From positions 1 to 14,116 of the forward strand of contig JAWKVD010000039.1 in NCBI GenBank assembly GCA_041398225.1: a DNA stretch of 14,116 bases, given 5' to 3'. Shown piece after piece: positions 1 through 7,428 of the stretch; the stretch's first letter is position 1; each line of letters begins with the position of its first letter. The position numbers were made by a program, and so were the translations under genes. Origin of the DNA: JAWKVD01 sp041398225. Lineage in GTDB: Bacteria > Pseudomonadota > Alphaproteobacteria > Caulobacterales > Hyphomonadaceae. The notes below the pieces were generated by a model. It had not been told where the DNA came from, made no database searches, and worked only from the letters and a program-made list of their open reading frames with translations.

Positions 1-971
1 AAACCTATAAGCAAGTTACGCCAGTCTTAACTGCTGACGGCACTCCACATATCGCCGACGGACTAGTTGTCGTTGATGCAAATTCCGATGCGGAAGTGAC
101 GAACAAGCCCATCGGCGCATTTGTTCGGCTAAATTACGAGAGCGCGGCAGGTCCCGCGGGCATCACCGTTACGGTTGGCGGTTGGGTCCAACCAGACCAA
201 CTCGAGGAACTCAAAAAAAACTACCCAGACAGCAAAGTTCTGACTGGCGGCGTCGAGAAGATGTCCAAGTCCAAGAAGAACGTCGTCGACCCGGTGCAGA
301 TCATCCAGGACTACGGCGCCGACGTCGCGCGCTGGTTCGTGCTGTCGGACAGCCCGCCCGAGCGCGACGTGGAATGGACGCAGGACGGCGTCGAGGGCGC
401 GTGGCGGTTCGTTCAGAAGGTCTGGGCGATCGTTGAAGCCGCCCCCTCGGCCGACGACGGCGAAGTGAGCGCCGGCGACGCGCTGGAGCTGCGCCGCATC
501 GCCCATCGCGTCGTCGCCAACGTGACGCAAGGCATTGAGAGCTTCCGCTTCAACACCGCCGTCGCCCAGCTCTACGAACTGGCGAACGCGCTGCGGAAAG
601 CCGAAGGACAGACCGGCCCCGGCATGGCGACCGCGCGCCGCGAGGCGATCCGCCTGCTTGCGCAGCTGGTGTCGCCCTTCGCGCCGCACATCGCCGAAGA
701 GTGCTGGAGCCGGATCGGCGGCGAAGGCCTCGTCGCGACGGCGACATGGCCCAAGGCCGACCCGGCGCTGCTGACCTCGGACACCGTCACCCTGCCCGTG
801 CAGGTCAACGGCAAGAAGCGGGCGGAGCTGGTGGTTCCGCGCGACGCCGGTCAGGACGAAATCGCGGACATGGCCAAGGCCAGCCCGGAGGTCGCGCCCT
901 ATCTCGAAGGCGTCACGGTGCGGAAAGTGATTGTTGTTCCCGGCCGCATTGTGAATATCGTGGCCTCATGA
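1..971 (+). CDS. leuS: Leucyl-tRNA synthetase, C-terminal part (5' partial)
   Basis: Class I aminoacyl-tRNA synthetase that charges tRNA-Leu in the cytosol. The frame is open from base 3 and enters from outside the window. Clear LeuS sequence begins about base 245, with the KMSKS signature at 258-272 followed by KNVVDP, the YGADVARWFVLSDSPPERD stretch, the anticodon-binding helical domain, and a C-terminal domain ending VQVNGKKRAE...VTVRKVIVVPG, all typical of bacterial LeuS. The TGA stop overlaps the lptE ATG (ATGA). The ~80 codons before the KMSKS loop do not look like usual alphaproteobacterial LeuS at that place. By hand count their third positions are only about half G/C, whereas the gene downstream strongly prefers G/C there. 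They could be a lineage-specific insertion in the LeuS-specific domain or a chimeric join. Identity of the 3' part is secure; the first 245 bases are not. Confidence 0.93.
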   Translation, partial: TYKQVTPVLTADGTPHIADGLVVVDANSDAEVTNKPIGAFVRLNYESAAGPAGITVTVGGWVQPDQLEELKKNYPDSKVLTGGVEKMSKSKKNVVDPVQIIQDYGADVARWFVLSDSPPERDVEWTQDGVEGAWRFVQKVWAIVEAAPSADDGEVSAGDALELRRIAHRVVANVTQGIESFRFNTAVAQLYELANALRKAEGQTGPGMATARREAIRLLAQLVSPFAPHIAEECWSRIGGEGLVATATWPKADPALLTSDTVTLPVQVNGKKRAELVVPRDAGQDEIADMAKASPEVAPYLEGVTVRKVIVVPGRIVNIVAS

Positions 972-1474
972 TCAGAAGCGCTCTCCTCGCCGCGACATGC
1001 CTGTGCCTTGGCGCATGCGGGTTTTCGCCGATGTACGCCCCGTCCAACGTGTCGGAAGGCGCGGCGATCGCGGTTCCGGAGATCAAGGGCCGCACCGGCC
1101 ACTTCCTGCGTCAGGAGCTGGTGAAACTTCTGGGACGCGGCGCGCCCGGACTGGATGGAGCCGCCACGCTGGAGGTTGACCTCAACGAGGGCATCACCCG
1201 TCTCGCCTTCGCGGTCGACCAGGCGGCCTCGCGCAGCGACTATAACGGCACCGCCGACTGGGTGCTGCGCGACGCTTCCGGCAAGGTTCTGGCGTCGGGC
1301 CGCGCGCAGGACACGGCGAGCTTCAACTTCGCCGATTCGCCCTATGCCGACGTCTCGGCCCAGACCGCCGCGCAGGAACGCCTCGCCAGCCTGCTGGCCC
1401 AGTCGATCCGCACCGAGCTTCTGGTGAAGCTGGCGGATCGCCCCGCCTCCCCTGCGGGAGCGCCCGCGGAATGA
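968..1474 (+). CDS. lptE: LPS-assembly lipoprotein LptE
   Basis: 168-residue outer-membrane lipoprotein that plugs the LptD barrel and helps insert lipopolysaccharide. The N-terminus is a lipoprotein signal: short basic start, hydrophobic run, then the lipobox LGAC with the lipidated Cys at residue 17, followed by GFSPMY. The CGFxPxY start is the hallmark of alphaproteobacterial LptE. The rest is a small domain of alternating strands with little strict conservation, as usual for the family. The start at 968 overlaps the leuS stop (ATGA) and the stop overlaps the holA start (ATGA). Position between leuS and holA is the conserved context for this gene. A longer in-frame reading from 701 would lie inside leuS and lose the signal peptide, so it is rejected. 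Confidence 0.9.
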   Translation: MIRSALLAATCLCLGACGFSPMYAPSNVSEGAAIAVPEIKGRTGHFLRQELVKLLGRGAPGLDGAATLEVDLNEGITRLAFAVDQAASRSDYNGTADWVLRDASGKVLASGRAQDTASFNFADSPYADVSAQTAAQERLASLLAQSIRTELLVKLADRPASPAGAPAE

Positions 1475-2484
1475 AGCTCTCGGGCGCCCGGGCGCTCGAC
1501 TTTTGCGCCAAGCCGAAGGCCGGACCGCGCATCGCCCTGCTCTTCGGGCAGGATGGCGGCATGGTCTCCTCCGCCGCATCGGAGCTGGCGAAAGCCTGGG
1601 CGCCGGACATCGACCCCGCAAACGTCATCCGCCTGACCGACGAGGATCTGCGCAAGGACGAAGCGCGGCTGACGGACGAGCTGGTCGCCCTGTCGATGTT
1701 CGGCGGCGACCGTCTGGTGCGCCTGCGCATGGAGCGCGAAACCCTGGCGGCGCGCGTCACCGACATTCTCGCGCAGACCGACGCCGGAGACCTGAAGCCC
1801 GAAGCGTGGCTGATCGTCGAAGGCGGCGATCTCGGCAAATCCTCGAAACTGCGCTCGGCATTCGAGGCGTCCGACGGGGCCATGGCGCTGCACCTTTTCC
1901 CCGACGATGAACAAACCGTCGCGGACTTTGTCGCGAGCCGGCTGAAAGCCGCGCGGATCGAGATCGAGCCCGACGCCATGGCGGCGTTCGCGTCGGAGCT
2001 GCCCGGCGACCGCCGACTGGCGCAATCCGAAGTCGAGAAGCTGGAGCTTTACGCGGACGGCCTCGGTCGCGCGGTGACGAAGGACGACATCGCCCGGATC
2101 ATCTCGGCGGAGCAACCGCGCGGCGCCGATGACGCCGCCGATGCGGCGATCGCCGGGGATGCGAACGCGACCACCGTCGCGGTGAACCGTTTCCTCGAAG
2201 CGGGCGGTTCGCCGATATCGGCCATGCGCACGCTGCACTTCCGCATGATGCGCGTCTCGGACGCCATCGCCTCGAACGCCTCGACCGGCATGCGCCTTCG
2301 CCCGCCGATATTCGACCGCGACTGGCCCGCCTTCTCGCGGACGTTGTGCGACTGGTCGCCGGCGATGGTGCAGCGCGCCTTCGCCCGGCTCTATGAAGCG
2401 GAGCGCGACTGCAAGCAGGCCGGCGCGCCGACCGAAGCGATCCTCGGAACATTGCTGCTCAGGATCGCGCGGCGCGCGCTCTAG
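1471..2484 (+). CDS. holA: DNA polymerase III delta subunit
   Basis: 337 residues, the usual length for the clamp-loader delta subunit that opens the beta sliding clamp during replication. The N-terminus carries the family's degenerate nucleotide-fold start (RIALLFGQDGGMVSSAA, about residues 20-36) in place of a working Walker A. A middle region contains FPDDEQTVADFVASRLK, LPGDRRLAQSEVEKLELY and the DDIARIIS helix. The C-terminal collar domain ends LGTLLLRIARRAL. Start overlaps the lptE stop (ATGA), so the two are probably translationally coupled. It is the last gene of the leuS-lptE-holA run and converges on parB, with a GC hairpin in the 35-base gap. Confidence 0.93.
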   Translation: MKLSGARALDFCAKPKAGPRIALLFGQDGGMVSSAASELAKAWAPDIDPANVIRLTDEDLRKDEARLTDELVALSMFGGDRLVRLRMERETLAARVTDILAQTDAGDLKPEAWLIVEGGDLGKSSKLRSAFEASDGAMALHLFPDDEQTVADFVASRLKAARIEIEPDAMAAFASELPGDRRLAQSEVEKLELYADGLGRAVTKDDIARIISAEQPRGADDAADAAIAGDANATTVAVNRFLEAGGSPISAMRTLHFRMMRVSDAIASNASTGMRLRPPIFDRDWPAFSRTLCDWSPAMVQRAFARLYEAERDCKQAGAPTEAILGTLLLRIARRAL

Positions 2485-2494
2485 GCGTCGCGAC

Positions 2495-2510
2495 CCCCCG
2501 GCTTCGGGGG
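2495..2510 (+). terminator. GC hairpin between convergent holA and parB
   Basis: CCCCCG, loop GCTT, CGGGGG: a 6-bp all-GC stem beginning 10 bases after the holA stop and ending 9 bases before the end of parB. On the + strand it is followed by AACTCGTTTC, only a short T-rich stretch; on the - strand there is no T-run. It may act as a weak intrinsic or transcription-blocking hairpin, mainly for holA. Confidence 0.55.
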
Positions 2511-2519
2511 AACTCGTTT

Positions 2520-3854
2520 CTAGTTGAAATAGCCGCCGCTGGTCGTGCCGCCCGTGATCGAGCCGGCGACCGAACCCGCAGCCGAATGCGACGAGAACGG
2601 CGTCACCGACCCAGTCGCCGACGGCTGGCTCATGCCGGACGCGGCAAGCTCTTCGGTGTGAGCCGCTTCCGACACGGACGAGCTGATCTCGTCTTCGGTC
2701 GCCGCGACCGGGCTCGCCCCGTCAGCCGGCATCTCGGCCTGCTCCTCGAATGCGGCGTCGACCGTCGTCTCCACGCTCGTGTCGGCAGTCATCTCGGCGG
2801 TCGTCTCAGCAGTCGTCTCTGGGGTCGTCGCCTCGGCGGCGCCCTCCCCCATCGCATCCGCTTCGGGTTCCAGCTCGGGCTCGGGCGAAGCAAGGCCCGC
2901 CTCCTCGATCCGGCGCGCCGCAGCTTCCGGACGGACGATGCGCGGACGGGTCAACAGACGGCAGACTTCGTCAAGCTGTTCGAGCTGGGCGTACTTGATG
3001 CGCACCTCCCCGCCCTTGCCGTTGACGTGGCGGATGTCGACGTCGAGTCCCAGCGCGCGCTGAAGGTCGAGTTCGAGCGCCTTGGTGTCGACGTCCTTCT
3101 CTTCCGGCGCGGCGGGTTTGCCGGCGGCGCCCGAGGACGGCTTCTCGCCCTTGGCCAGCGCTTCCGTGTCGCGCACCGTCAGCTTGCGCGCGATCACTTC
3201 AAGCGCGGTGGCGGACGGGTCCTCGGCGCGAAGCAGCGCCCGCGCATGGCCGGCGCTGAGCTGGCCTTCGCGCACCTTTTCGCGAACGTCGTCCGGCAGG
3301 TTGAGCAGGCGCAGCGTGTTGGCGACATGCTCGCGGCTCTTGCCGACCTGGGTCGCGACCGATTCCTGCGTCCGGCCGAACCGATCCATCAGCGCCTTGT
3401 AGGCCTCGCCCTCTTCGATCGGGTTGAGGTCGGACCGCTGCACGTTCTCGATGATGGCGATCTCGAGCAGTTCGCGATCGTCCATCTCGCGGACCACGGC
3501 GGGTATGTCCTTGAGCCCGGCGCGGCGCGCGGCGCGCCAGCGGCGTTCGCCGGCGACGATCTCGTAATACCCTTCGCGCGACGGGTCCGGCCGCACGAGG
3601 ATGGCCTGGAGCACGCCCTTGGTGCGGATCGACTCGGAGAGCTCCTGCAGCTCGGCCTCGTTGAAGGTCCGGCGCGGCTGACGCGGGTTGGCCGCGATCT
3701 TGTCGATCGGCAGCGTCGCGGGCGCGAGCCCCTCCCCCGCTTCGCCGGCGGCGTCGTTCGACCCGTCGATCGCCTGGCGGGCGCCGGAGTAGTCCCCGAG
3801 TAGCGCCGACAGACCACGGCCGAGACGGGCGTTCTTTGAGACTGGCTGATTCAC
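2520..3854 (-). CDS. parB: Chromosome partitioning protein ParB with long C-terminal tail
   Basis: 444-residue parS-binding CTPase clamp that loads at parS and spreads along DNA. The family start RLGRGLSALLG is at about 10-20. The CTP-binding domain spans about 45-140, with GERRWRAARRAG at 102-113 and ENVQRSDLNPIEEGEAY at 136-152. The helix-turn-helix parS-binding domain is about 160-240 (TQVGKSREHVANTLRLLNLP). The dimerisation domain is about 255-305. Most chromosomal ParBs end soon after that. Here ~135 further residues follow, rich in Thr, Glu, Ala and Ser, with ETTA-type repeats at about 344-364 and an end in GSVAGSITGGTTSGGYFN. The GTG start overlaps the parA TGA (GTGA). Its targets, six parS sites, lie in the genes upstream. 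Function is certain; the role of the tail is unknown. Confidence 0.97.
   Translation of the reverse strand: MNQPVSKNARLGRGLSALLGDYSGARQAIDGSNDAAGEAGEGLAPATLPIDKIAANPRQPRRTFNEAELQELSESIRTKGVLQAILVRPDPSREGYYEIVAGERRWRAARRAGLKDIPAVVREMDDRELLEIAIIENVQRSDLNPIEEGEAYKALMDRFGRTQESVATQVGKSREHVANTLRLLNLPDDVREKVREGQLSAGHARALLRAEDPSATALEVIARKLTVRDTEALAKGEKPSSGAAGKPAAPEEKDVDTKALELDLQRALGLDVDIRHVNGKGGEVRIKYAQLEQLDEVCRLLTRPRIVRPEAAARRIEEAGLASPEPELEPEADAMGEGAAEATTPETTAETTAEMTADTSVETTVDAAFEEQAEMPADGASPVAATEDEISSSVSEAAHTEELAASGMSQPSATGSVTPFSSHSAAGSVAGSITGGTTSGGYFN
2782..2829 (-). repeat. 12-base tandem repeat inside the parB tail
   Basis: Four adjoining 12-base units on the + strand, TCGGCAGTCATC, TCGGCGGTCGTC, TCAGCAGTCGTC and TCTGGGGTCGTC, read on the - strand as four-residue steps of the ETTA type. 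The repeat builds much of the acidic/Thr-rich segment of the ParB tail and is in frame, so copy number can change without breaking the gene. Confidence 0.8.
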
Positions 3855-4660
3855 GCGGCCGACCTTTCACGCTCTTGCTGCAACATTTCCTGAGCCAGTC
3901 TTATGTAAGCTTCACTACCGGAACATTTATGATCGTAGAGAATGGCGGGCTTACCGAATGACGGCGCCTCCGACAGTCGTACGTTGCGCGGTATGACCGT
4001 CTCGTAGACTTTCGAACCGAAGAACGACCGCACTTCTCCCGCGACCTGGGCCGAGAGATTGTTCCGGGCGTCGTACATGGTGAGGACGACGCCCTCGATT
4101 TCCAGCGACGGGTTGAGGCCGTTGCGCACCAGGTCGATCGTGCGCATCAGCTGCGACAGACCTTCGAGCGCGAGAAACTCGCACTGCAGCGGAACCAGCA
4201 CCGCATTGGCCGCGACCATGGCGTTGATGGTGATCACCGACAGCGACGGCGGGCAGTCGATCAGGATCGAGTCGAACTGCATCGGCTGACCGTCCGGCGC
4301 GGTCTGGCTGGCGGCGGCGGCCAGCGCCTCGCGCAGGCGGAAGTTCTTGCGCGGATCGTCATGGAGCATGGTCTCCACGCCGGCGAGGTTTTCATCGCCC
4401 GGAACGACGAACAGGCTGGGCACCTCTGTCGGCAGGATGGCTTCGGCCAGCGTCGCATCGCCGACCAGCACATCATAGGAGGTGCGTTTCCGCGCCGAGG
4501 GTTCGATGCCCAGTCCGGTCGATGCGTTGCCCTGGGCGTCGCAATCGATGACGAGGATGCGCCGGCCGATCGCGGCCAGCGCGGTTCCGAGATTGATCGC
4601 CGTGGTGGTTTTCCCCACCCCGCCCTTCTGGTTCGCGATAGCGATGACTTTGCTCATCAT
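3851..4660 (-). CDS. parA: Chromosome partitioning ATPase ParA
   Basis: 269-residue deviant Walker ATPase that binds nucleoid DNA as an ATP dimer and is released by ParB, moving the origin region. The deviant Walker A KGGVGKTTT is at residues 12-20, LVIDCDAQGNASTGLG follows, and the second conserved block DSILIDCPPSLSVITINA contains the Walker B aspartate. ARNNLSAQVAGEVRSFF and VIPRNVRLSEAPSFGKPA are family signatures. I chose the ATG at 4660, which overlaps the rsmG stop (ATGA); the next ATG at 4657 is equally possible. A start at 4747 would add 29 unrelated residues read from inside rsmG. The TGA stop overlaps the GTG of parB, so the pair is coupled, as expected for stoichiometric partners. 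Confidence 0.97.
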   Translation of the reverse strand: MMSKVIAIANQKGGVGKTTTAINLGTALAAIGRRILVIDCDAQGNASTGLGIEPSARKRTSYDVLVGDATLAEAILPTEVPSLFVVPGDENLAGVETMLHDDPRKNFRLREALAAAASQTAPDGQPMQFDSILIDCPPSLSVITINAMVAANAVLVPLQCEFLALEGLSQLMRTIDLVRNGLNPSLEIEGVVLTMYDARNNLSAQVAGEVRSFFGSKVYETVIPRNVRLSEAPSFGKPAILYDHKCSGSEAYIRLAQEMLQQERERSAA

Positions 4661-5310
4661 GGGGTCCGCCGTCTCAGGGATGTTATCGAGAGTACTCGGC
4701 CTTCGGGACTGCTCAGGCTCGGCTGGATCGATAGATCGAACGCCCACCCGGCGCGCGCCGCCTGGAGCTCATCGGTCGCATCCTTGCCCTTGAGAAATAG
4801 TAAACAAGAGTTTGAGTCGGCCCAAGCCGCGGCCAGCTCAAGCAGCTTCGGAAGCGGCGCCAGGGCCCGGGCGGTGACCACATCGCAGCGCTCTGATTCG
4901 GCTTCCTCGGCCCGCGCCTGCACCACCGTGGCGGGCAGGTTCAGGGCCTCGACAGCGGCCTGAAGGAACTCGGCTTTGCGGACGCTTTTCTCCACCAGCC
5001 AGACGCGCGCGCCCGGCCGCTCCGCCATCGCGCAGGCGAGAATGATTCCCGGAAAGCCAGATCCGGTTCCAAGGTCCGCGAGCGTCAATGCGGCGGATGG
5101 AATCACCGGCGCGAGCTGCAGCGAATCCAGAACGTGCCGGCGCCAGATGCGGGGGCCCTCGCCCGGACCGATCAGATTGATTCGCGTGCGCCAGCTGTCG
5201 AGCACATCGAGGAAGGCCGAGACGCGCGCCATTGTTTCACGTGAAACGCCGGTCGCCGTCCGCACCTCGTCGGGCCCGGTTCCATCCTCGTCCTGATCGG
5301 GAAAGCTCAC
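4657..5310 (-). CDS. rsmG: 16S rRNA (guanine-527-N7)-methyltransferase RsmG
   Basis: 217-residue SAM-dependent methyltransferase that makes m7G527 in 16S rRNA (old name gidB). Seen: WRTRINLIGP and HVLDSLQL at about 40-65, SAM motif LADLGTGSGFPG at 77-88, VEKSVRKAEFLQ, VVTARALAPLPKLLEL and FLKGKD, all typical. Codons 22-26 (VSRET) are written by a parS site near the 5' end; VSRET is common at this point in alphaproteobacterial RsmG. GTG start at 5310 overlaps the mnmG TGA (GTGA), and the stop overlaps parA. Loss of RsmG is known in other bacteria to give low-level streptomycin resistance. Confident call. Confidence 0.96.
   Translation of the reverse strand: MSFPDQDEDGTGPDEVRTATGVSRETMARVSAFLDVLDSWRTRINLIGPGEGPRIWRRHVLDSLQLAPVIPSAALTLADLGTGSGFPGIILACAMAERPGARVWLVEKSVRKAEFLQAAVEALNLPATVVQARAEEAESERCDVVTARALAPLPKLLELAAAWADSNSCLLFLKGKDATDELQAARAGWAFDLSIQPSLSSPEGRVLSITSLRRRTP
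5233..5248. promoter_or_regulatory. parS: parS site 1 (inside rsmG)
   Basis: TGTTTCACGTGAAACG: the 14-bp palindromic core GTTTCACGTGAAAC is perfect; the last base is G rather than A. It lies within the first 30 codons of rsmG and encodes VSRET. Binding site for the ParB encoded about 1.4 kb away. Confidence 0.95.
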
Positions 5311-7184
5311 GCGCGCGCCGCCCGCTTGAGATGGCCGAGCAACGCGGTGAGCGCGCCGGCCGTGACGCCCTCGATGCGCGAGGCCTGGCCGAGCGTCGCC
5401 GGACGGACCGCTCCAAGCTTGGCGCGGACCTCGTTCGACAGACCGCCGATCGCGCCATAGTCGAGGTCGGCCGGAATGCGCAGATCCTCGTCCTTCCGGA
5501 AGGCCAGCACGTCCGCTTCCTGGCGGTCGACATAACCCATATAGGCGGCCTCGATCTCCATCTGCTCGGCGACCGCGCGCGGGGTTCCGGCAAGCTCCGG
5601 CCAGATCGAAACCAGCGTGTCGAAGCTCACGCCGTTATACGCCAGAACCTCGAGCGCCGACCGGCGGCGGCCGTCGAGATTGATCGTGACGCCATGCCTG
5701 CGCGCCTCGTTCGGCGTCATGCCCAGCGCGCCCAGTCGCGCGCGCATGTCCGCGATCGAGGATTGTTTCACGTGAAACACCGACGCGCGGTGCGCGCCCA
5801 CGACGCCGGCGTCGAGCCCCAATTGCGTGAGCCGCAGATCGGCGTTGTCGGCGCGAAGCGTGAGCCGGTACTCGGCCCGCGAGGTGAACATGCGATACGG
5901 CTCCGAGACGCCCCGATTGATCAGGTCGTCGATCATCACGCCGATATAGGCGCGCGAGCGATCGAGGATGAAGGGGTCGCTTCCGGCGGCGAAACGCGCC
6001 GCGTTGAGGCCCGCGATCAGACCCTGACCGGCGGCCTCTTCATAGCCGGTCGTGCCGTTGATCTGGCCCGCCAGATAAAGGCCGGACAGACGCTTCACCT
6101 GGAGGTCCGCGGTCAGCTCGCGCGGGTCCACATAATCGTATTCGATGGCGTAGCCGAAGCGTCGGATGGCGACCGATTCCAGTCCGGGCAGCGTGCGCAG
6201 GAAGGCTTCCTGGACGGGCTCGGGCAGCGAGGTCGAAACGCCGTTCGGATAAACCGTGTCGCCGTTCTCGGACCCGGGCAGCCCTTCCGGTTCGAGGAAG
6301 ACCTGATGCCGGTCCCGGTCGGCGAAGCGCGTGACCTTGTCCTCGATCGAGGGACAATAGCGTGGGCCGCGACCGGAGATGGCGCCCGAATAGACCGCCG
6401 ACTGGAGGATGTTGTCGGCGATGATCCGGTGGGTCTCCGCCGTCGTCCAGGTGACGCCGCAGGCGATCTGCGGCGTCGTGATGCGGTCGTTGAGAAACGA
6501 GAACGGGACCGGTTCGTCGTCGGCCGCCTGCATCTCGAGACGGTCCCAGGCGATGGTCGAGGCGTCGAGCCGGGCCGGCGTGCCGGTCTTCAGGCGGCCC
6601 ATCTGAAGGCCCAGCGCATAGAGCCGGTCGGACAGGCCGATGGCCGGCGCCTCGCCGGCGCGGCCCGCCGGGATGCGCTTGTCGCCGATATGGATGACGC
6701 CTTTGAGGAAGGTGCCGGTGGTGACCACGACGGCGCCCGCGCGCCAGCTCCGGCCGGACAGGCCGACCACGCCGGCGACCCGCTGGCCGCCCGGACCGTC
6801 CTCGACGATCAGGTCCTCGGCGCCGTCTTCCTCGATATCGAGACCGGCCTGTTCCGCGAGCAGGCTCTGAACCGCCTCGCGGTAGAGTTGCCGGTCGGCC
6901 TGCGTGCGCGGGCCGCGAACCGCCGGTCCCTTGGACCGGTTGAGCATCCGGAACTGGATGCCGCCGAGATCGGCGGCCCGGCCCATCACCCCGTCGAGGG
7001 CGTCGACCTCCCGCACCAGATGGCCCTTGCCCAGACCGCCGATGGCCGGGTTGCAGGACATCTCGCCGATCGTCGAGCGCTTGTGGGTGAGCAGCAGCGT
7101 GCGCGCGCCGAAGCGGGCCGCGGCCGCGGCGGCCTCGGCTCCGGCGTGTCCGCCGCCGATCACGATGACGTCGTACTGGTTCAT
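5307..7184 (-). CDS. mnmG: tRNA uridine-5-carboxymethylaminomethyl modification enzyme MnmG
   Basis: 625 residues, full length. FAD- and NADH-dependent partner of MnmE that makes the cmnm5/nm5 group on wobble uridine 34 of certain tRNAs (old name gidA). N-terminal FAD-binding GGGHAG at 10-15, SCNPAIGGLGKGHLVREVDA from residue 43, RGPRTQADR at 90-98, GPRYCPSIEDK in the middle with the conserved Cys, NGVSTSLP, GYDY-type and AGQINGTTGYEEAAGQG motifs, then the helical C-terminal domain that contacts MnmE and tRNA (EVRAKL...RIEGVTAGAL). Codons 470-473 (FHVK) are written by a parS site. ATG start at 7184; stop overlaps rsmG. It opens the mnmG-rsmG-parA-parB run. Confidence 0.97.
   Translation of the reverse strand: MNQYDVIVIGGGHAGAEAAAAAARFGARTLLLTHKRSTIGEMSCNPAIGGLGKGHLVREVDALDGVMGRAADLGGIQFRMLNRSKGPAVRGPRTQADRQLYREAVQSLLAEQAGLDIEEDGAEDLIVEDGPGGQRVAGVVGLSGRSWRAGAVVVTTGTFLKGVIHIGDKRIPAGRAGEAPAIGLSDRLYALGLQMGRLKTGTPARLDASTIAWDRLEMQAADDEPVPFSFLNDRITTPQIACGVTWTTAETHRIIADNILQSAVYSGAISGRGPRYCPSIEDKVTRFADRDRHQVFLEPEGLPGSENGDTVYPNGVSTSLPEPVQEAFLRTLPGLESVAIRRFGYAIEYDYVDPRELTADLQVKRLSGLYLAGQINGTTGYEEAAGQGLIAGLNAARFAAGSDPFILDRSRAYIGVMIDDLINRGVSEPYRMFTSRAEYRLTLRADNADLRLTQLGLDAGVVGAHRASVFHVKQSSIADMRARLGALGMTPNEARRHGVTINLDGRRRSALEVLAYNGVSFDTLVSIWPELAGTPRAVAEQMEIEAAYMGYVDRQEADVLAFRKDEDLRIPADLDYGAIGGLSNEVRAKLGAVRPATLGQASRIEGVTAGALTALLGHLKRAARA
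5764..5779. promoter_or_regulatory. parS: parS site 2 (inside mnmG)
   Basis: TGTTTCACGTGAAACA, a perfect 16-bp palindrome matching the conserved bacterial parS consensus. It lies in the mnmG coding sequence and is read as V-FHVK-Q, a different frame from sites 1, 4 and 5. About 531 bp from site 1. Confidence 0.97.
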
Positions 7185-7292
7185 CCGCTCTGGCTCGAAG
7201 GACCGTCTCCGGCGTTCGGAGGGTCTCAGGCAGGCGTGTATATGGGATGGGGACGGCCCGCGTCGAGGGGCGCCCGGGGAAGTCGATTCCGG

Positions 7293-7308
7293 CGTTTCAC
7301 GTGAAACA
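7293..7308. promoter_or_regulatory. parS: parS site 3 (mnmE-mnmG gap)
   Basis: CGTTTCACGTGAAACA: perfect 14-bp palindromic core with one flanking mismatch (C for T at the first base). It is intergenic, about 110 bp upstream of the mnmG start and about 1.53 kb from site 2. Confidence 0.95.
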
Positions 7309-7350
7309 CCCGGCGCCGGTCAGGATGGGTTTCGGGCGGCCGTCCCTCGG

Positions 7351-7420
7351 GGCTGGTCGTTGGGGACCGGTCGCCAGGGCTGGTCGCCAAGGCCGGTCGC
7401 CAGAGTCTGGTCATTGGGGG
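7351..7420. repeat. Degenerate ~14-base tandem repeat downstream of mnmE
   Basis: About five imperfect units built on CTGGTCGCCAGGG: GGCTGGTCGTTGGG, GACCGGTCGCCAGG, then GCTGGTCGCCAA, CCGGTCGCCAGAG and TCTGGTCATTGGGG. The run ends just before the mnmE stop codon at 7429. The shared GGCTGGTCG word returns in the 16-bp repeat at 13216-13247. Function unknown. Confidence 0.6.
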
Positions 7421-7428
7421 TCGGCCGG

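Larger units (their letters stand above)
7185..7428. other. mnmE-mnmG intergenic region with parS and short repeats
   Basis: 244 bases between the mnmE stop and the mnmG start, both genes on the - strand. It holds parS site 3 (7293-7308) and a degenerate ~14-base tandem repeat (7351-7420). It must also carry any separate mnmG promoter and leader. I see no convincing -35/-10 pair and no intrinsic terminator after mnmE. Short open frames here are not credible genes. Confidence 0.7.

Noticed and set aside
2586..3803. 405-codon + strand frame opposite parB
   Set aside because: Shadow of parB with arginine-rich low-complexity composition and no recognisable domain.
4661..4747. Longer ParA start at 4747
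   Set aside because: It would add 29 residues inside rsmG with no ParA similarity. The ATG at 4660 overlaps the rsmG stop and directly precedes the conserved SKVIAIANQKGG start.
5232..7304. 690-codon open frame on the + strand opposite rsmG/mnmG
   Set aside because: It is the antisense shadow of mnmG, caused by high third-position G+C. It is Arg/Asp/Gly-rich with no domain, while mnmG on the other strand is a certain gene.
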